64,000 nucleotides of DNA, from contig CM060846.1 in the NCBI GenBank assembly GCA_030762175.1, forward strand, positions 238,814,012-238,878,011, read 5' to 3'. A program made the translations under genes and the position numbers. Source of the DNA: Metallyticus violacea (lineage: Eukaryota; Arthropoda; Insecta; Mantodea; Metallyticidae). Under the pieces are notes generated by a model. That model worked only from the letters and a program-made list of their open reading frames with translations, made no database searches and was not told where the DNA came from. Below are positions 1 to 12,250 of this stretch, in pieces (the first letter of the stretch is position 1; each line of letters begins with the position of its first letter).

Positions 1-1736
1 TCAGTATGGCCTAGATGGAGAGGGATAAAGTGTCTGGCAGTTAAAAAATTTGGAAGTGAACTTATTATTTGCACATCCTTGGTGTGTTGATGTGTGTAAA
101 ATTAGATTGAATTTAAAGTTATAAGTCATTTGTATACAGAATATATTGCTAAAAGTAAATTTATAATTTTTGGTGTCGACCTATACTGACAAATTGATAA
201 ATAATCATATCTAATCTTTATGGACTCTCTTCGAAAAGGGAATGTATGTTTGGTTAAATGTACATTTGTGAACAGATTTATTTGCAGCTAAACCTTAAGA
301 TGAAGGAAAGATCTAAATTTCTGAATGAGCACTTAGTCATCAGCTTACTATTGCTGTGAAATCACTACAGAGTTTGAAGATAGTATGTTTAATTATGGCA
401 GTGATGAAGCTGAGTAATTATGAGAAGTGGCTTGTGTTTTCTCTCAAGATAATTATTATTTAACATAAATGCCTCTTATGTTCATAGAATTATATAGTTT
501 ATTTGCATTTGTTCATTTTAATTTGTCATGGTTAAATAAAAGAGTTCATTTTATATTTTGAAAGCATCATTTATGAACTACTTACCCTTGGCAAATTGCT
601 GCAATTATGAGCTATGGGAAGAATAAAAAATATCAAGTGTTAGTTACAATATATGTGGACTTATACATACTGTACTTTACTGACAGAGTATATGTACATA
701 CATTTTTGTCCCCACCCCCTAAAAACAAAGAAAAGAGGGTTGGGTAATCCGCTGATCAGCTAATACAGTGACGAAAAATTGGGGTTCACTGTATGCCAAA
801 ATGAGCTATATACTGTATAAACCAATAAACAAAAATAAAATCCAGCAAAATTTTAATGCTGGCAATTTTCTGTAATGGGGAAGTGAAACAAAATAATATT
901 AATATGATACATTGTGTAAAATTGCACATTTCTACTTTATATGTAGGCTTTTTTAATGTGATTTCAATTTCAAGATTTAATTACTACAAACTTAGCCCTT
1001 GGTCCCTTTTTGGCATATAGGCATCCAGTTATTAGCAATGTGTGCTCCACTGCATTCCCCGCAATTGTTCTACTTAATATCTCACTTTCTCTTAAAACTT
1101 TGTCTTGCTTTTTGAATTGATTTTCCTATGGGTTTAAGATACACTGCCAATTGAGTGTTTTATATGCTTATATACTTACCTCTTTTGTCTTATGCTCAAC
1201 TGAGTACTATAACACATTCCCAGAAGGTTTTATGGATATTTGCTACATTTTGCTCTTTCCTGCACAATAATAGTAATACAATACAGTAGTAATTTAATTA
1301 TTATATATAGTCCAATTATCATAACCATATCTAACTAAAAATAACCTAAACTATGACCAATTAAGGTCCATATTATCAATAGGGAAGGGGTATTAAGCCT
1401 TTCATGTGTTTTGGCCACTGGTAATCTGCCCTTCCACCCCTTACTCTCATTGGAGAAGTTGCCTTCCCAGAATCATCCAGTAGGCAAGTTTCATTGCAGG
1501 AACATCAGTAGACCATACTACACAGGCAAGATACACCTTTGTGTTGTGCCCGAGAATAATAAATAAAGTCCTGCAATTTATATCCTCTTAGGAAAATATC
1601 ATTTATTGACGTCTTGGAAAAAGATCATTTATCTTTTTAGATACTCGTTGGAAGCCCTATCCAACCAAATCCAGTTCCTTCTTTTCTTTACAATGTCATA
1701 AATATGTAGGCCTTGAACGTGAAAATGTATGATGGA
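1..1736. other. AT-rich intron or intergenic DNA, no gene seen
   Basis: AT-rich and nearly free of CpG. I find no open frame with recognisable protein similarity, no splice-bounded coding segment and no clear repeat. It probably lies in an intron of the + strand gene whose exon appears at 5642, because that exon has a 3' splice site and so needs an upstream exon, which I could not find. Confidence 0.5.
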
Positions 1737-1958
1737 TTATACACTTCGCCTTAGTTGACTTTCCCAGACCGCACGTTCTGGGGTGTCCACCTGACCATGT
1801 TCACACAGGTCACACTCACTTAACCCAAATCTATAGAGGTAAGTCCAGTACAGGTCAAAGGCAGTTACAATGGTATCATGTTGGTGAATTGAAATATGCT
1901 GAATTTTTTCATGTTTACATTCTTGTGTTGCATTTCTGATATTAAACACATTTTCCAC
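1737..1958 (-). pseudogene. Non-LTR retrotransposon ORF2 C-terminal fragment
   Basis: The 73-codon reverse-strand frame has the arrangement typical of the C-terminus of R1/I/Jockey-like LINE ORF2 proteins: an aromatic stretch (YWTYLYRFGL) followed by a zinc-knuckle-like CDLCEHG...DTPERAVWES. The knuckle is damaged: C-x2-C is present, but the expected His is Arg and the last Cys is Ser. No reverse transcriptase domain is preserved next to it. It is a short dead relic. The assignment rests on motif order only. Confidence 0.5.
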
Positions 1959-1974
1959 ATTTTGTGTTACTGCT

Positions 1975-2678
1975 AGTTAATCAGCTTAATGCGGTGCTAT
2001 CACAAGCTTAAAGAGACAGATATAATATCAGAAACTATAAGCATTAAAAAAACATGAGAGTGACCAAAAACTCATTTCTCAAAAAAAAAATGCTAAAATA
2101 AAACAGAATTGGCACTAAATGGTCAGGCATGAAAATAGGTGTGTGCATTGTGAAAATATTTTTAAAAGAAGAGGAAGCATGGAAATACACCCATAGATAT
2201 TAGTTAAAGCTGTGTACAGAACTACTGCTGCCCTGAAAATTAGCAAAAAGACTGTGAATGGCATAGAAAGGGAACTTTTGAACTAAAATTTCCTTCTAAA
2301 TTGAAACTCATAAAAAGATTATCTGAACAATAACCACAAAATATTCAACAAAAACTTAAAGGAAAACTATATGAAATCTAAAGACTTTCAAACATCTTTT
2401 ATGAAACCAAGAAAATTCGGAATCGCCCAATTCCACTTAATTGTTTTGGATGATAACCTATCGGAATATTTCTTCAGAATTAAATTAATCAAGAATGTAA
2501 ACTACCCTAAACAAAGAACATCTACTGAAATGCAGCCAACTCGATAGCAACAAATGAAAAATAGTTATAAGCCCTTTACTGGGAAGTTAAGAGAATAAAG
2601 TATATTAGCATCCCCAGTGGCCACTAGCAACCAACCAAATTACCTAGGAAGGAAAAATAGAAAGAAGTAAAATGAGAT
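1975..2678. other. Intronic DNA, nothing recognised
   Basis: AT-rich with A-runs. No coding segment, no terminal inverted repeats and no clear repeat seen. Confidence 0.45.
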
Positions 2679-2901
2679 GAGCTGGAGGATGTTGTTATTA
2701 TTATTATTTATGGGTGCTCCTTAACATCTCAGGTCATCAGCATCCTATTCAATTCAGAGCTTGAAACAGCTGACAAATTTTGCTCAGAGGCCTCTTCTTT
2801 CAGGCTTGAGGTTCTTTATCGTGCGATAAATGTATGACACGGTACCCATGGCTTTACTTCCCTTCCAAAGGAAGCCATGCTTAGGAAAGAGCTGAAGGAT
2901 G
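2679..2901 (-). mobile_element. SINE-A copy, 5'-truncated, with target site duplication
   Basis: Reverse-oriented copy of the tRNA-derived SINE found intact at 18949-19252. The body spans 2692-2888: a (TTA)n tail at the left, then the tail-proximal body, ending at the conserved segment around 'aaggaagccatgcttagga'. The tRNA-like head is missing. It is flanked by imperfect 13-bp direct repeats, gagctggaggatg at 2679-2691 and gagctgaaggatg at 2889-2901. The truncation therefore happened at insertion, as in LINE-type target-primed reverse transcription. Only about three CpGs remain, so it looks old or methylated. Confidence 0.85.
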
Positions 2902-3799
2902 ATAGTGGAGAGAGAAAAACAGGACCATCAAAAGCAAATCTAGAAACCTCATGGAAAAAATGAGCTTTCAAGAAGAGGGTAATGGACCTGGATGTCTACC
3001 AGTAAGAGGCACTTTGCCACCAAATTTATCATTATTATAATGCAAGGAATATCCCACACTAAAATAGCGTCACATCATACTGAAGAAAGCAATTCTTCAT
3101 TTCGAAAAGTAATATCATCTCTTCAATACCCAAAAAAACTGACATTGTGGCTTGGCAGTGTTGCCATCTTAGCTCAGTGAAAGCATAGATTTTAGTGCAG
3201 TTGGTTGAATTGACAAAACACAAGCTATCACTGGGCATACGTTAAAGAAAGGGTTGGTAGTCTCACTGCAAAGGACACAATGAAAGCCCTGTTAGATAAG
3301 TGAGGTAGGGTCATAATCCTCACGTTTCATAATTTTGTTCCTAACTGCCTTTTAATATTTTGTTCAAAAAGATGGACTACCATAAAGATATGAATACCAA
3401 ATCTGTATAAAGGGGTTTGAATCTCCTTTATGCAAAGCACCATCAAATTCAACAATTGTGGACAATGCAAAACAGACCTGAGGGTATTCTAGCGTTGTTG
3501 GAAAGGAATGTGCTCACAAAATATGGCATGTTCATTTGTGAAACACGAGTAAATCTGATCTTCTTGAGCTTATAATACTGTAGACAACAAAGTCCAAATA
3601 CCAGGTGTAAAAATATATATGTTACAAGGTTCAATGGCAGGTAGATGGGTACCATGTGATCATATGTTAATAAACTCATGTTCAGAAATGTTATGTTAAC
3701 TGCTAGCATCTTTGAAATGTGAAAGAGGACATAGGCTGTACGAATCACCAAAACTATGAAAGAAGCCAAATAGAAAATTGAAATACTCTAAGTAAACAC
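2902..3799. other. Intronic DNA, nothing firmly recognised
   Basis: Contains open stretches on both strands (for example a hydrophobic 106-codon reverse frame at 3449-3769), but none carries a motif I can name or has splice-site support. The sequence next to 3800 may be the flank of the adjacent decayed transposon. Confidence 0.4.
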
Positions 3800-4620
3800 C
3801 GTTTAATCAACTACAGAAGGTGCTCAATATGGCTGCCAGCAAATTCGATACATTTTGTGCATTGCCTGGTTATGTTGAACTCTTGGAAAGATTCCCAGCA
3901 TATCTCGAATGACTCCAGTTGCTGCTTGAAGTCGTGCTACAAGATCTTGTGTCTCCACTGGGGTCTCTTACACCAGGGTTTGCATGTATCCCCAGAAACA
4001 GAAATTCATTGGTGTCGGGTCAGGTGAGCGAGGGGGCCAGGCTATAGGCCTCCATATCCAATCCATCTGTTTCAAAGGTGTCATTCAAATGATCACATAT
4101 CTCATGATCGAAGTGTGCTGGAGAGCTATCATGCTTGAACCATATCGCACGAACAGATTTCCAAAGGCACTCAGATAAGACTTGTCACAGAAATTCTGGG
4201 AATTGGGACCATTAAGATGAACAGATATGAGGTAAGGACCTATTGGATCTTCATCAATGATACCTGTAACGCATTTACAGCAAAGCAATGTTGGTGGCTT
4301 CGGATGTGCAGCCCATGAGGATTTTCTTCCCTCCAAACATGGCTGTTCCTGGAGTTGAACATGCTCTCCCTCATCAAGAAAAAAGATAAATCATAAGAAG
4401 TGAGGTACCTGCCTAGCTTATCCCAGCAGCCATCAGCAAAAGGTGACACTAAGAGGAAAGTCATCCTGGGTCTCTCCTGCTCCTTCTGGAGGTGGTAGGG
4501 ATGAGGTTGCCCATCATGTAAAACTTGCCATAATGACATCTGACTTACACCAATGGTATGTGCTACAGTTCAAGTGCTCGTAGAAGCCTTATTTAAAATT
4601 TGCCATTTTAAGGTAAGGAG
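3800..4620 (-). pseudogene. Decayed IS630/mariner-like transposase
   Basis: Read on the reverse strand in several broken frames, this is a Tc1/mariner-IS630-type transposase. From about 4600 downward it shows the end of the DNA-binding region (VSQMSLWQVLHDGQPHPYHLQ), then FNSRNSHVW near 4355, then IGPYLISVHLNGP near 4220, then a segment like the second catalytic Asp (KHDSSPAHF near 4120), and a C-terminus resembling HIEHLL with a stop near 3808. Multiple frameshifts and stops make it non-functional. Terminal inverted repeats were not found. The family call rests on the order and spacing of these motifs. Confidence 0.7.
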
Positions 4621-5641
4621 AAAAGAACTTCAGTCTGGCAACTTGATTTATCTGCAAATATGCTATAATGATACTGGTGAATAAATAAACACACAACTGA
4701 TTTACACAGTGTGGTAATACAACACTGTTTTCAAGTGAAGTAGTGAGTGCTCATCATTTTAATGTTTCAGTCTTACTGATAGAATCTGAAATTTTCATGA
4801 AGATATACTATGAGAGAGCAATATTTACCCTTAATGGCATTGTATACATTCTTTGCTTAAAATTTTTCAAGAATTTGAAACACATTTAGGAGAAAACTTT
4901 TTATTTACAAGAAAGTTCAGTAATGGAAATATACATAACAATGTAGTTTTGTACATTTTGTATATAATGAATGTAAAAGGCTAATGTTAGCAGGATAATT
5001 CAGATGGATGTGCACGATCCTGGGTTTTGGCAGCCTTGGAAACTTTAGCTAACCTATAACTATATTCTATCTTTGCAGATTATGTTTTGTAATTCATAAA
5101 ATAGCAATTTAATTTCTACAATTTTTGTTAAAAAGCTTAAATCCATTTGAGCTGCTTTAATGCTATTCACAAACAGATAAAAGATCTCTTTTTTACCTTG
5201 CACCAAGATCATGGAAACCCTTTATTCATGGGTACCTGCACATTACTTGGATGAAGTAAAGCATTAATATTTTTATAATGTTGGAAAGATATAGACAGAA
5301 GCAATTAAAGGTTGTAGCTAGAAAATCACAGAATTACTGTACAGATGTTCTACATATAAACTACCATGTCCTCCAGACATAATTCTGTTATTCTGTTATG
5401 ACTTGAAATTATTGACATCTATACATTTTCAATGCTTGACTTCAATAAAAGTACTTCATGTGAAAACACAATATTGCATTATACATTTTGGATGATGTGC
5501 ATATAACTGCAAATAGATTAAGACATTAATTTCATTTTCTCATTATAAATATCTTGTACGTGTGAGCATGTGCATCTCTTTCAAATGCTTTTGATCATTC
5601 ATAACTCACAGTTTTATTAATTTTATGGAGACTACTTTCAG
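4621..5641. other. Intron ending in a 3' splice site
   Basis: AT-rich, CpG-poor intronic sequence with no gene seen. It ends in a plausible acceptor, a pyrimidine-containing stretch 'gagactactttcag' immediately before the coding exon that begins at 5642. Confidence 0.5.
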
Positions 5642-5807
5642 CAATGAACGTGCTCAGCGTTCCCGCCAACATGATCAAGGAACTAGTGCTGAACGCCGCT
5701 ACCAGCGCAGCCATCGTTGCTCCTCTGACTCTGAAGATGACCATCATCAGCATTTTTACCACCATGGTATCAAGTCTTCCAAACTTCATCATGCATATTC
5801 CAGTCAG
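5642..5807 (+). CDS. Coding exon, RS/His-rich N-terminal segment, probable Doa/CLK kinase isoform
   Basis: A 166-bp segment bounded by an AG acceptor ('actactttcag') and a strong donor (cag|gtgagt at 5807/5808). The frame enters in phase 2 and leaves in phase 0. The encoded protein is hydrophilic and rich in Arg, Ser and His, with stretches such as QRSRQHDQGTSAERRYQRSH and SSDSEDDHHQHFYHHG. This composition is typical of the N-terminal regulatory regions of CLK/Doa kinases, which bind SR splicing factors. The phase-0 exit fits the phase-0 kinase acceptor at 58256, about 52 kb downstream. An ATG at 5625 lies in frame but upstream of the acceptor, so I prefer an internal exon; its upstream partner was not found. 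Assignment to the kinase gene is inference from composition, strand and phase. Confidence 0.65.
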
Positions 5808-7235
5808 GTGAGTTGTCAACAGGTTAGTGAAAAACTAGAACACAAATACATAAACATGAACCCCTTCATCCCTCTATAAAACAGTGTCATATCACTGTCT
5901 AGTACTGAGTAGGGTTTCAGTCACCACCACAGACCATTGAAATATTTTAAATTATTATCCAGATAGGTTTTAATAGCAACCTATCAGAATATAATTCAGC
6001 ATTGTGTATTTTGAAGTTATAAATATCACTTTAATTCCCTATATTTGCATGTAACTTGGACATTAAAATAGAGTAACAATCATGCACTCATAATTAATGT
6101 ATGTTTCATTATAGTGTATTCTGTTGGTTTATTTAATTTTCTTTTTCTCTCTATCCTTTTTTCTTAATTATTTTCTTTAAAATAAATAAATTAATTTGGA
6201 TAATTTTCTCAAGCTTGCATGTGCCATTTTCTGTATACCTTAAGAGTTATGAATTGATAAAAAATATTAAATGTATTTCTTTATTGTGCATTAGGAAAAG
6301 AATATAAAGAAATGTATCTCTTACTCACTCACTCTCCACTTTTTGGCAGACTAATGGCTTTATTAATCTCAATGCCAAACACCAAGATAGAGCATTTGTT
6401 ACATATTAAATATAGTACAATTAAATTTGAGAATTTTACATTATTTTAATACTTCAAGAATGCAATGGAATAGATATAATGAACAAAAATTTTAAAATGG
6501 TAATTTCAGACAGTTTGGAACACTTAAAAGTTTTAGGAATAGTATACATCTTTCATGTAACAATTAAGAATAGCTAGCCAGGAAAGAAAAATGGCATCAG
6601 TCTTATTTCACTGCCATTAGGCATTATGGACCTCTTTGTGTGGAAATACACGTGTTTTTGGTTTGAAGTGTGCATCATTGTGTGAGCTGGATAAACATGA
6701 GTTCTTACTTTCATTCATGAATTTTGAGATTTATCTTGCAGTCAGTTGAGTAAATCTCAACACTTACTCATTCTGATAATCAAAACCTGAGATAAAGATT
6801 GTTGTCTCTGAGTTGGAGAGTTTTGTCTATAGTTCTAGTTCAGTAAAACAAACCTTTGTCTCCATGAATAGAGATGTATCTTATCATTTCTTGAGGTACA
6901 TCTGTAATTAACTCAGCGTGCATGAGACTGCACAAAAGATGTGAATTACACAAGGGTGTATCAGAGAAGAATGAAGATATATTCAAAGTATGTAGGGACT
7001 TTTGCTTGATTATGTAGAGTTAATAAAAAATAAATATATTTATTCATTTGGCACATTTTCTGAGTGACTATAATGAAACAATGGGTGGCACACTTACCAA
7101 TGAGCAAAAATGAACATTTCTTTTGCAGTTAAGTAACCCCAGGTTTCAAAGCAGTTTCACTGAAGATTTTGGTGGGAATAAAATTACTATCCCAATAATT
7201 TTCTAGTAGATTATGGATATATAAAATTTAGAGTA
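5808..7235. other. Intron, CpG-poor, nothing recognised
   Basis: AT-rich DNA with almost no CpG. No coding segments, tRNA-like boxes or inverted termini seen. Confidence 0.5.
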
Positions 7236-7293
7236 GAAAATTGAATAATGTTTCCTACAATGGTGAAAATTGAATAATGTTTCCTACAATGGT
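7236..7293. repeat. 29-bp perfect direct tandem duplication
   Basis: Two adjacent identical 29-bp units (7236-7264 and 7265-7293) beginning 'gaaaattgaataatgtttcc'. Perfect identity implies a recent replication-slippage event. Confidence 0.9.
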
Positions 7294-7354
7294 AGTTGCC
7301 TAAAAATGCAAAAATTTATAAGTTTGAAAAATGTGCATTTCCTAATTGGTGTGA

Positions 7355-7617
7355 TTGCTAATTAAAAGAGCACACCAAAATGCAGATGAATACATCTGTA
7401 GAAAAGGAGCAACCAGTATAAATGTTTGGGCTACATGCAGTGCAAACAAAGTGTTCATAAGCATAGATGATTTTTGGACTATATCTGTTTATGACTGTAG
7501 TGAATGGAGAAATTCAAATGCTTGCAGAGTTATGAATATTAATCCCATATATCCACTTTCAGGCAATATTAGCTATGGAATTGCTCTCCAGAATTTGTTT
7601 CTGCCAAAGCAGTAGCT
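7355..7617 (+). pseudogene. PIF/Harbinger transposase (DDE_Tnp_4) fragment
   Basis: An 86-codon open frame reads like the central part of a Harbinger nuclease: DEYICRKGATSINVWATCSA, then a region like the usual 'PGSVHDSRVFRNS' segment (DCSEWRNSNACR), then YPLSGNISYGI, which corresponds to 'LLGDSGYPL'. The catalytic positions have diverged and neither end of the protein is present. It is a relic inside the intron. Similarity is judged from the conserved order of these blocks. Confidence 0.6.
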
Positions 7618-9049
7618 TTTTTCTGCTCATCTCAGGTAATTGAGATTTTGAAAACACCAAGGGTTACTCTGCAAGCATTCAATGATCACTAACTGAAAAT
7701 TTGAATCTTCCTCGTTCATTTCAAACATTAAAAAGATTTTTTTAGATAAAAAAATCTAAACTGCCTTTTTGCTTTGGTCTGCATTACATAAACAATATAA
7801 ACACAGGAATTTCTGTCATTACATTAGTGTTTGCTTCCTCTGATGTAACGCTTGAGAAACCATCCAATTTTTTTTCTTTACCGAGAAAGTTTCCATTAAT
7901 AATGCAATAATTATATTTTTTCTATCTAAAAATAAACCGTGTTTAATTTCTAACACAATTTATAAAATGCTGTTTAGCATCTGTTGCAAATGATTTGAAA
8001 AGAAATAAAATATATAACTTTTATATGACCTTCCAAAATATTTTATATTCTAAGTACAGCATTGTAGGTGTTATTGCTTTATCTGTACACAATTTACAGC
8101 AGCGTAGCTAAACTATGTTTGTGCAGCTGATGCTTGAATAAGTAACAGCTTGAGCTGTAGAGATAAAGCATACAAGATGCAAAGTTTTATTCACCTGAAT
8201 AATGAGATGTGTCTCACGTGTGTGGAGTAGTATCTCCATTGCTCATTGCACGTGACTCATGAGTAACATCTCTGTTTTATTCAACTTTCCCTTTAGCAGG
8301 ATGAGCAAACTGTGATGGGGTTAAGGTTTGTTTACTTGATTCACCTTTTCCTTAATAATAGTGTGCATGGACCTGTTGTGTACTTCCCTTTTGATTTACT
8401 TTCACTGGCAGTCATACTTGGTTTTCACTGATTACAATTTATTTATTTATTTGATTGATGAACCAATACAGATTGCTCAAATGATAATGCAATTAATTAA
8501 CATATAAATGCAGAATCATCCTCCTATTTTATTCTTGGGATAAATATGTCTGTCTTTGTCTTCCAGAAGGCAGAAACACTGATCATTTTCATATTAACAC
8601 TACTCCTTCTGCATACCACAAGGTGATCCTCCCCTCTCTTCCATCCTTTCACACAACTCTTATGCATATTAATTATATCCATTTGAATCATAATTAGTTT
8701 CCTTTTTATTTTGTGTTTCAGAACTCCCAATTGTTTATATTATCAATATTATTCCTGCATTAAGCTAGACATGTGTTCATGAACTTTACTATCATTTGTT
8801 GTGAAATTCATCAATATATGTATTAATGCTTATTGAGTAGTTATTGCCTTAACCTATTTTTTAATCTAATCATTCTTATCTATTGACCATTTCAACTTTT
8901 GTTTCACATTTCTCAGAAACTCTGCTAAATTTCCTAATTGTTTAGTAAGTAAAAATCTAAAAAAAATTTAGATAGTAAAAATCTCTCTTTTTTTACTTTT
9001 TATTTATTTATTTTTTTATTTCACTTTTCTGCTTTCCTTTAACCATTTC
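7618..9049. other. Intron, nothing recognised
   Basis: AT-rich and CpG-poor, with a pyrimidine-rich stretch toward 9000. No coding segment or repeat with identifiable ends. Confidence 0.45.
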
Positions 9050-10490
9050 TCTCCTATCAGATTTGTTCTCCATTCATCCTTTCCCTTATAATCAAACAAT
9101 ATATGTACTTCATTTTTTATCCCAACAAATTGGGCATGAGCCTTGCAAAATGTTTTCCCTTTCACCTGTTAATTTCCATATGCCTAATCAGATTAGGCAA
9201 TTCTGATTTTTAACACAGAGTTTTGTGTACTTTTTCTTTGTCTGGAATCACCTTTAATTCTCTATAAAAGATGAACAATTTTTTCTTTGTAATGTGGGAA
9301 AATAACTCCTGCCTATTCATGTCTTCCAATCTTCCTCTCATTTTCTTCCAATATCCCCTGCTCAAATTATTAATGCAGAAATCTCCTAATCCATTCTTAA
9401 TCAACTGTGCTCTTAATTTTCCCTAACCATAAATTAGCCTCCAACTTATTTTTCTGATATTCCAGGCACATCTTCAAAATATCTTGCTCAGGGAACTGCT
9501 AAATCCGAAAAAGTACTTTAATACTCTTTCTATGATTTTTCCTGTAACACTGATAATTTCTTATTCCAGAAACACTCCAGGATTTACAATATTCTGTGAT
9601 ACTTCCAGAATTAGCTTACAAAATATTCTCTGGACTAAATCAATATTCACCCATCCTTTATCAGTTATCCCAGATTTTCTGCCCCATTTATCCAGCAAGA
9701 TTCAACCAAGGCATGATAAATTTTCTCAAATCATTGTATAACCATTATCAGTGCCATAAAAAAACATCTTCTAACTGATCCCACGGCCATGTCTTATCTT
9801 TGCAACCTCCTTCCCTCCCCCTTTTTGTGGGGGTTTTCTCAGTCTCCTCTATTGCTCATCTTAACTTCCAAATATGTGAATTCATTATAAACCTGAACTG
9901 TTTTGTCATTCAAAACAATTTTTCATTCCTACTAACTTTGAAACCTTTTTTGAACACTATAAGTTTGGCTTTATTCTGATTTACTTTCAAACCCCATTTA
10001 TTGCAATATTTTACAATTCTATCTATATTTAATTTTAAAACTATAACTGATATAAGCATACCATCAGATCCTGTACATAGTTTGGGAATATCTACATAAA
10101 TGAACTGGCATATGAATGATAACTTGTTTAAGTCATTCTAAAATATTATTTATAAATATGTGAAACAATATGATTCAATTTACACCTTTGTCTAAGGTCT
10201 CTATCTTAATCTCCTTTGTAACCTCTCCATGGTCACATGATCACATTTAACACAAAAGCTATTCTCATGATATAATTATTTCATTAGTTCTATTGTTCTA
10301 CTGTTTAAACCCTTCTTCATTAACTTATATCAAAGGATTTCCCCTTGCACTTTATCATAGACTTTTTCCAAATCAATAAACATTTTATATAGTCTACCCT
10401 TTTCCCTTGCCAAATACTTATTTGTTAAAGTTGTAATTACCAGTATAGTATCCCAAGTTCTTTTTCCCCTCCTGCAATAGCTTCGTTCTT
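9050..10490 (-). pseudogene. Decayed LINE reverse transcriptase
   Basis: Reverse-strand translation recovers reverse-transcriptase blocks in broken frames. Near 10370 it reads MFIDLEKVYDKVQGEIL, the 'D..KAFD.V' block. Near 10000 it reads KYCNKWGLKVNQNKAKLIVF, the thumb-side 'WGL.VN..KT' block. A C-terminal region follows, including NPGVFLE near 9570 and the 64-codon frame at 9210-9404 (LSRGYWKKMRGRLEDMNRQE). Stops and frameshifts are frequent. The YADD motif lies in a damaged stretch between these blocks and was not recovered. This is a truncated, inactive non-LTR retrotransposon inserted opposite to the host gene. Confidence 0.7.
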
Positions 10491-11285
10491 AATTTGATTC
10501 CATATGTTACTGAAAATACCTATTCTTCATCTATACTCCATAGTAACACACAGCTACTTGTTCCCTTCTTCCATAAACTTGATTGGAGCTTTATTTCTCT
10601 GAAGCTCATTCCTTCCTGCTAGCTTAGTACTCTCCACTGATTACTGCTCACATGCAGTGAGCAAACAATACATAGCACTAGTTACCTAGTTTTAGATTAA
10701 TTGCTACCATATTCCAAATTTAGCTCCATGTTTTCCAGCTTATGCATAAAGATAAATAAAAGTAGAATCAAATAATTCAAAAAAATTCTTAGAAACATAA
10801 TATATAATTACAAGTAACGTGATGAAGACTTCTGGCATTTTTGCTTTTCTAGATTATTGATGTTTAGTCTACTTAATTTCAAAGCACAAACCAAATGAAA
10901 ATCAGTAATGTTAGAAGATTATACACTTTTGACATTGCTCATTTTAAAAAAATAAATTTGCCTGAGTGTGTTTAAGCAAAAATACAAAATATACTTCTAG
11001 CAAATGAACTTAATGTAGGGAATTCCTCATTGTACAAAGACCTATGTAATTCAAGAGACCCATCTTGCTCTTACACTTTATCTTGCATGTCTTTCATGTA
11101 CAAGTGGGCCAGTCAGTGCACCAGAGCAGAGATGTAGTCTGACATGTAACTCTTGACACCTTGGCTTACTTTTGTTAGTTCCTCAGTCTAACCAAAGCTA
11201 AGTTCGGAAGTGATGAGTGTTCATGTGTTATTTTTTTCATTTTGTTATAATAATGCTATGAGATAAGTGCACATTATAGCAGTGG
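10491..11285. other. Intron, nothing recognised
   Basis: AT-rich sequence. The left end may still contain degraded LINE sequence. No other feature seen. Confidence 0.4.
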
Positions 11286-12250
11286 ATGTTTATTAATAAT
11301 TTGTATGTGATTACATCAACTTGCAGGAAAGTTAGACAGCAATTTTTAACAAAATTCCCACCAGATGTGTGTCCTCCAAGCACAGAAGCCATTCAAAAAC
11401 ATGTACATAAATTTAGGAAAACAGGTTCAATTATCAATAAAAAGTCAAAGGTAAAGCAAAGCATTCTTATGAGGCAAAATCAGATGAAGATGGAGAACAA
11501 TTAGAGCATTCTCCTCAAAAATCTTTGCAATGGTTTGCAGGGCAAACCACAATTTCAATGAGCTTCATGTAAAATTTCATCCATACAAGATCAATGTTGT
11601 CCTCCAAATGCTACCATGAAATAATGAGAGTTGGATAAGTTTCTATTAATGGATTTTGAGGAATGTTAATAATGGGGCAATTGATCCAAATTAATAATCT
11701 TCTCCAACAAAGCATGGTTCTATTTCATACCCATGCTTCGATACAGAATAACCAGTATTGGAGCTCAGAGAAACCTTATTACATGGCAAGAAAATCGGGG
11801 CATAGTGCACAGTTAATGCTTACAGGATAATAGGGTCAATATTTACTGCAGAAACTGTAAATTCAGAAACTTACATGAATGAAACATTTACCCTGAACAG
11901 CCGACCAATATTGAGTATTGGTCTGGATATTTCCAGCAAGATTCTACCACTATGCCTACAGCTGCAGAGTCATTAAATTTCATTGAGAACATTTTTAATA
12001 TAGCGCAATTAGTAGGAGATTATGCCCATACAGTCCCCGGATCTCACATCATGTAATCTTGAATAGAAAAGTTAGTAGGTCAAATGCCACACATTATAAG
12101 AACTGAAAGACAATATCAGAAGAGAAATTAACTTTATTTCAGGTGCTAAACTGATGCATTTGAAAAGAAATTTCTTAAAAAGATGCCAGAGCTTTGTAGA
12201 TGCAGGAGCAGGAGAGTTATTCATTTAGGGAACATGGAGTCCAATTGGTT
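11286..12250 (+). pseudogene. Decayed IS630/mariner-like transposase (family shared with 32340-32850)
   Basis: The first 72 codons (11286-11501) form a helix-turn-helix-type N-terminus: FPPDVCPPSTEAIQKHVHKF then RKTGSIINKKSKVKQS, with LEHSPQKSL just after the stop. Further on, in other frames, comes NNQYWSSEKPYYMARKSG near 11745, which matches the 'NRYWSSENP' block of insect IS630-like transposases, and a tail with PLCPYSPRISHH in place of the last catalytic block. Stops are numerous. The copy at 32340-32850 has the same blocks (NNRYWSSEKPDLVQQ) on the other strand, so both come from one family. Confidence 0.7.

Noticed and set aside
3449..3769. 106-codon hydrophobic reverse frame
   Set aside because: No motif or splice support; AT-rich DNA readily gives Phe/Leu/Ile/Tyr-rich frames.
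5644..5810. Second forward frame through the 5.6 kb exon (MNVLSVPANM...)
   Set aside because: It is open only to a TGA across the donor, and a 166-bp exon can be open in two frames by chance. The RS/His-rich frame suits the kinase family and gives a usable phase.
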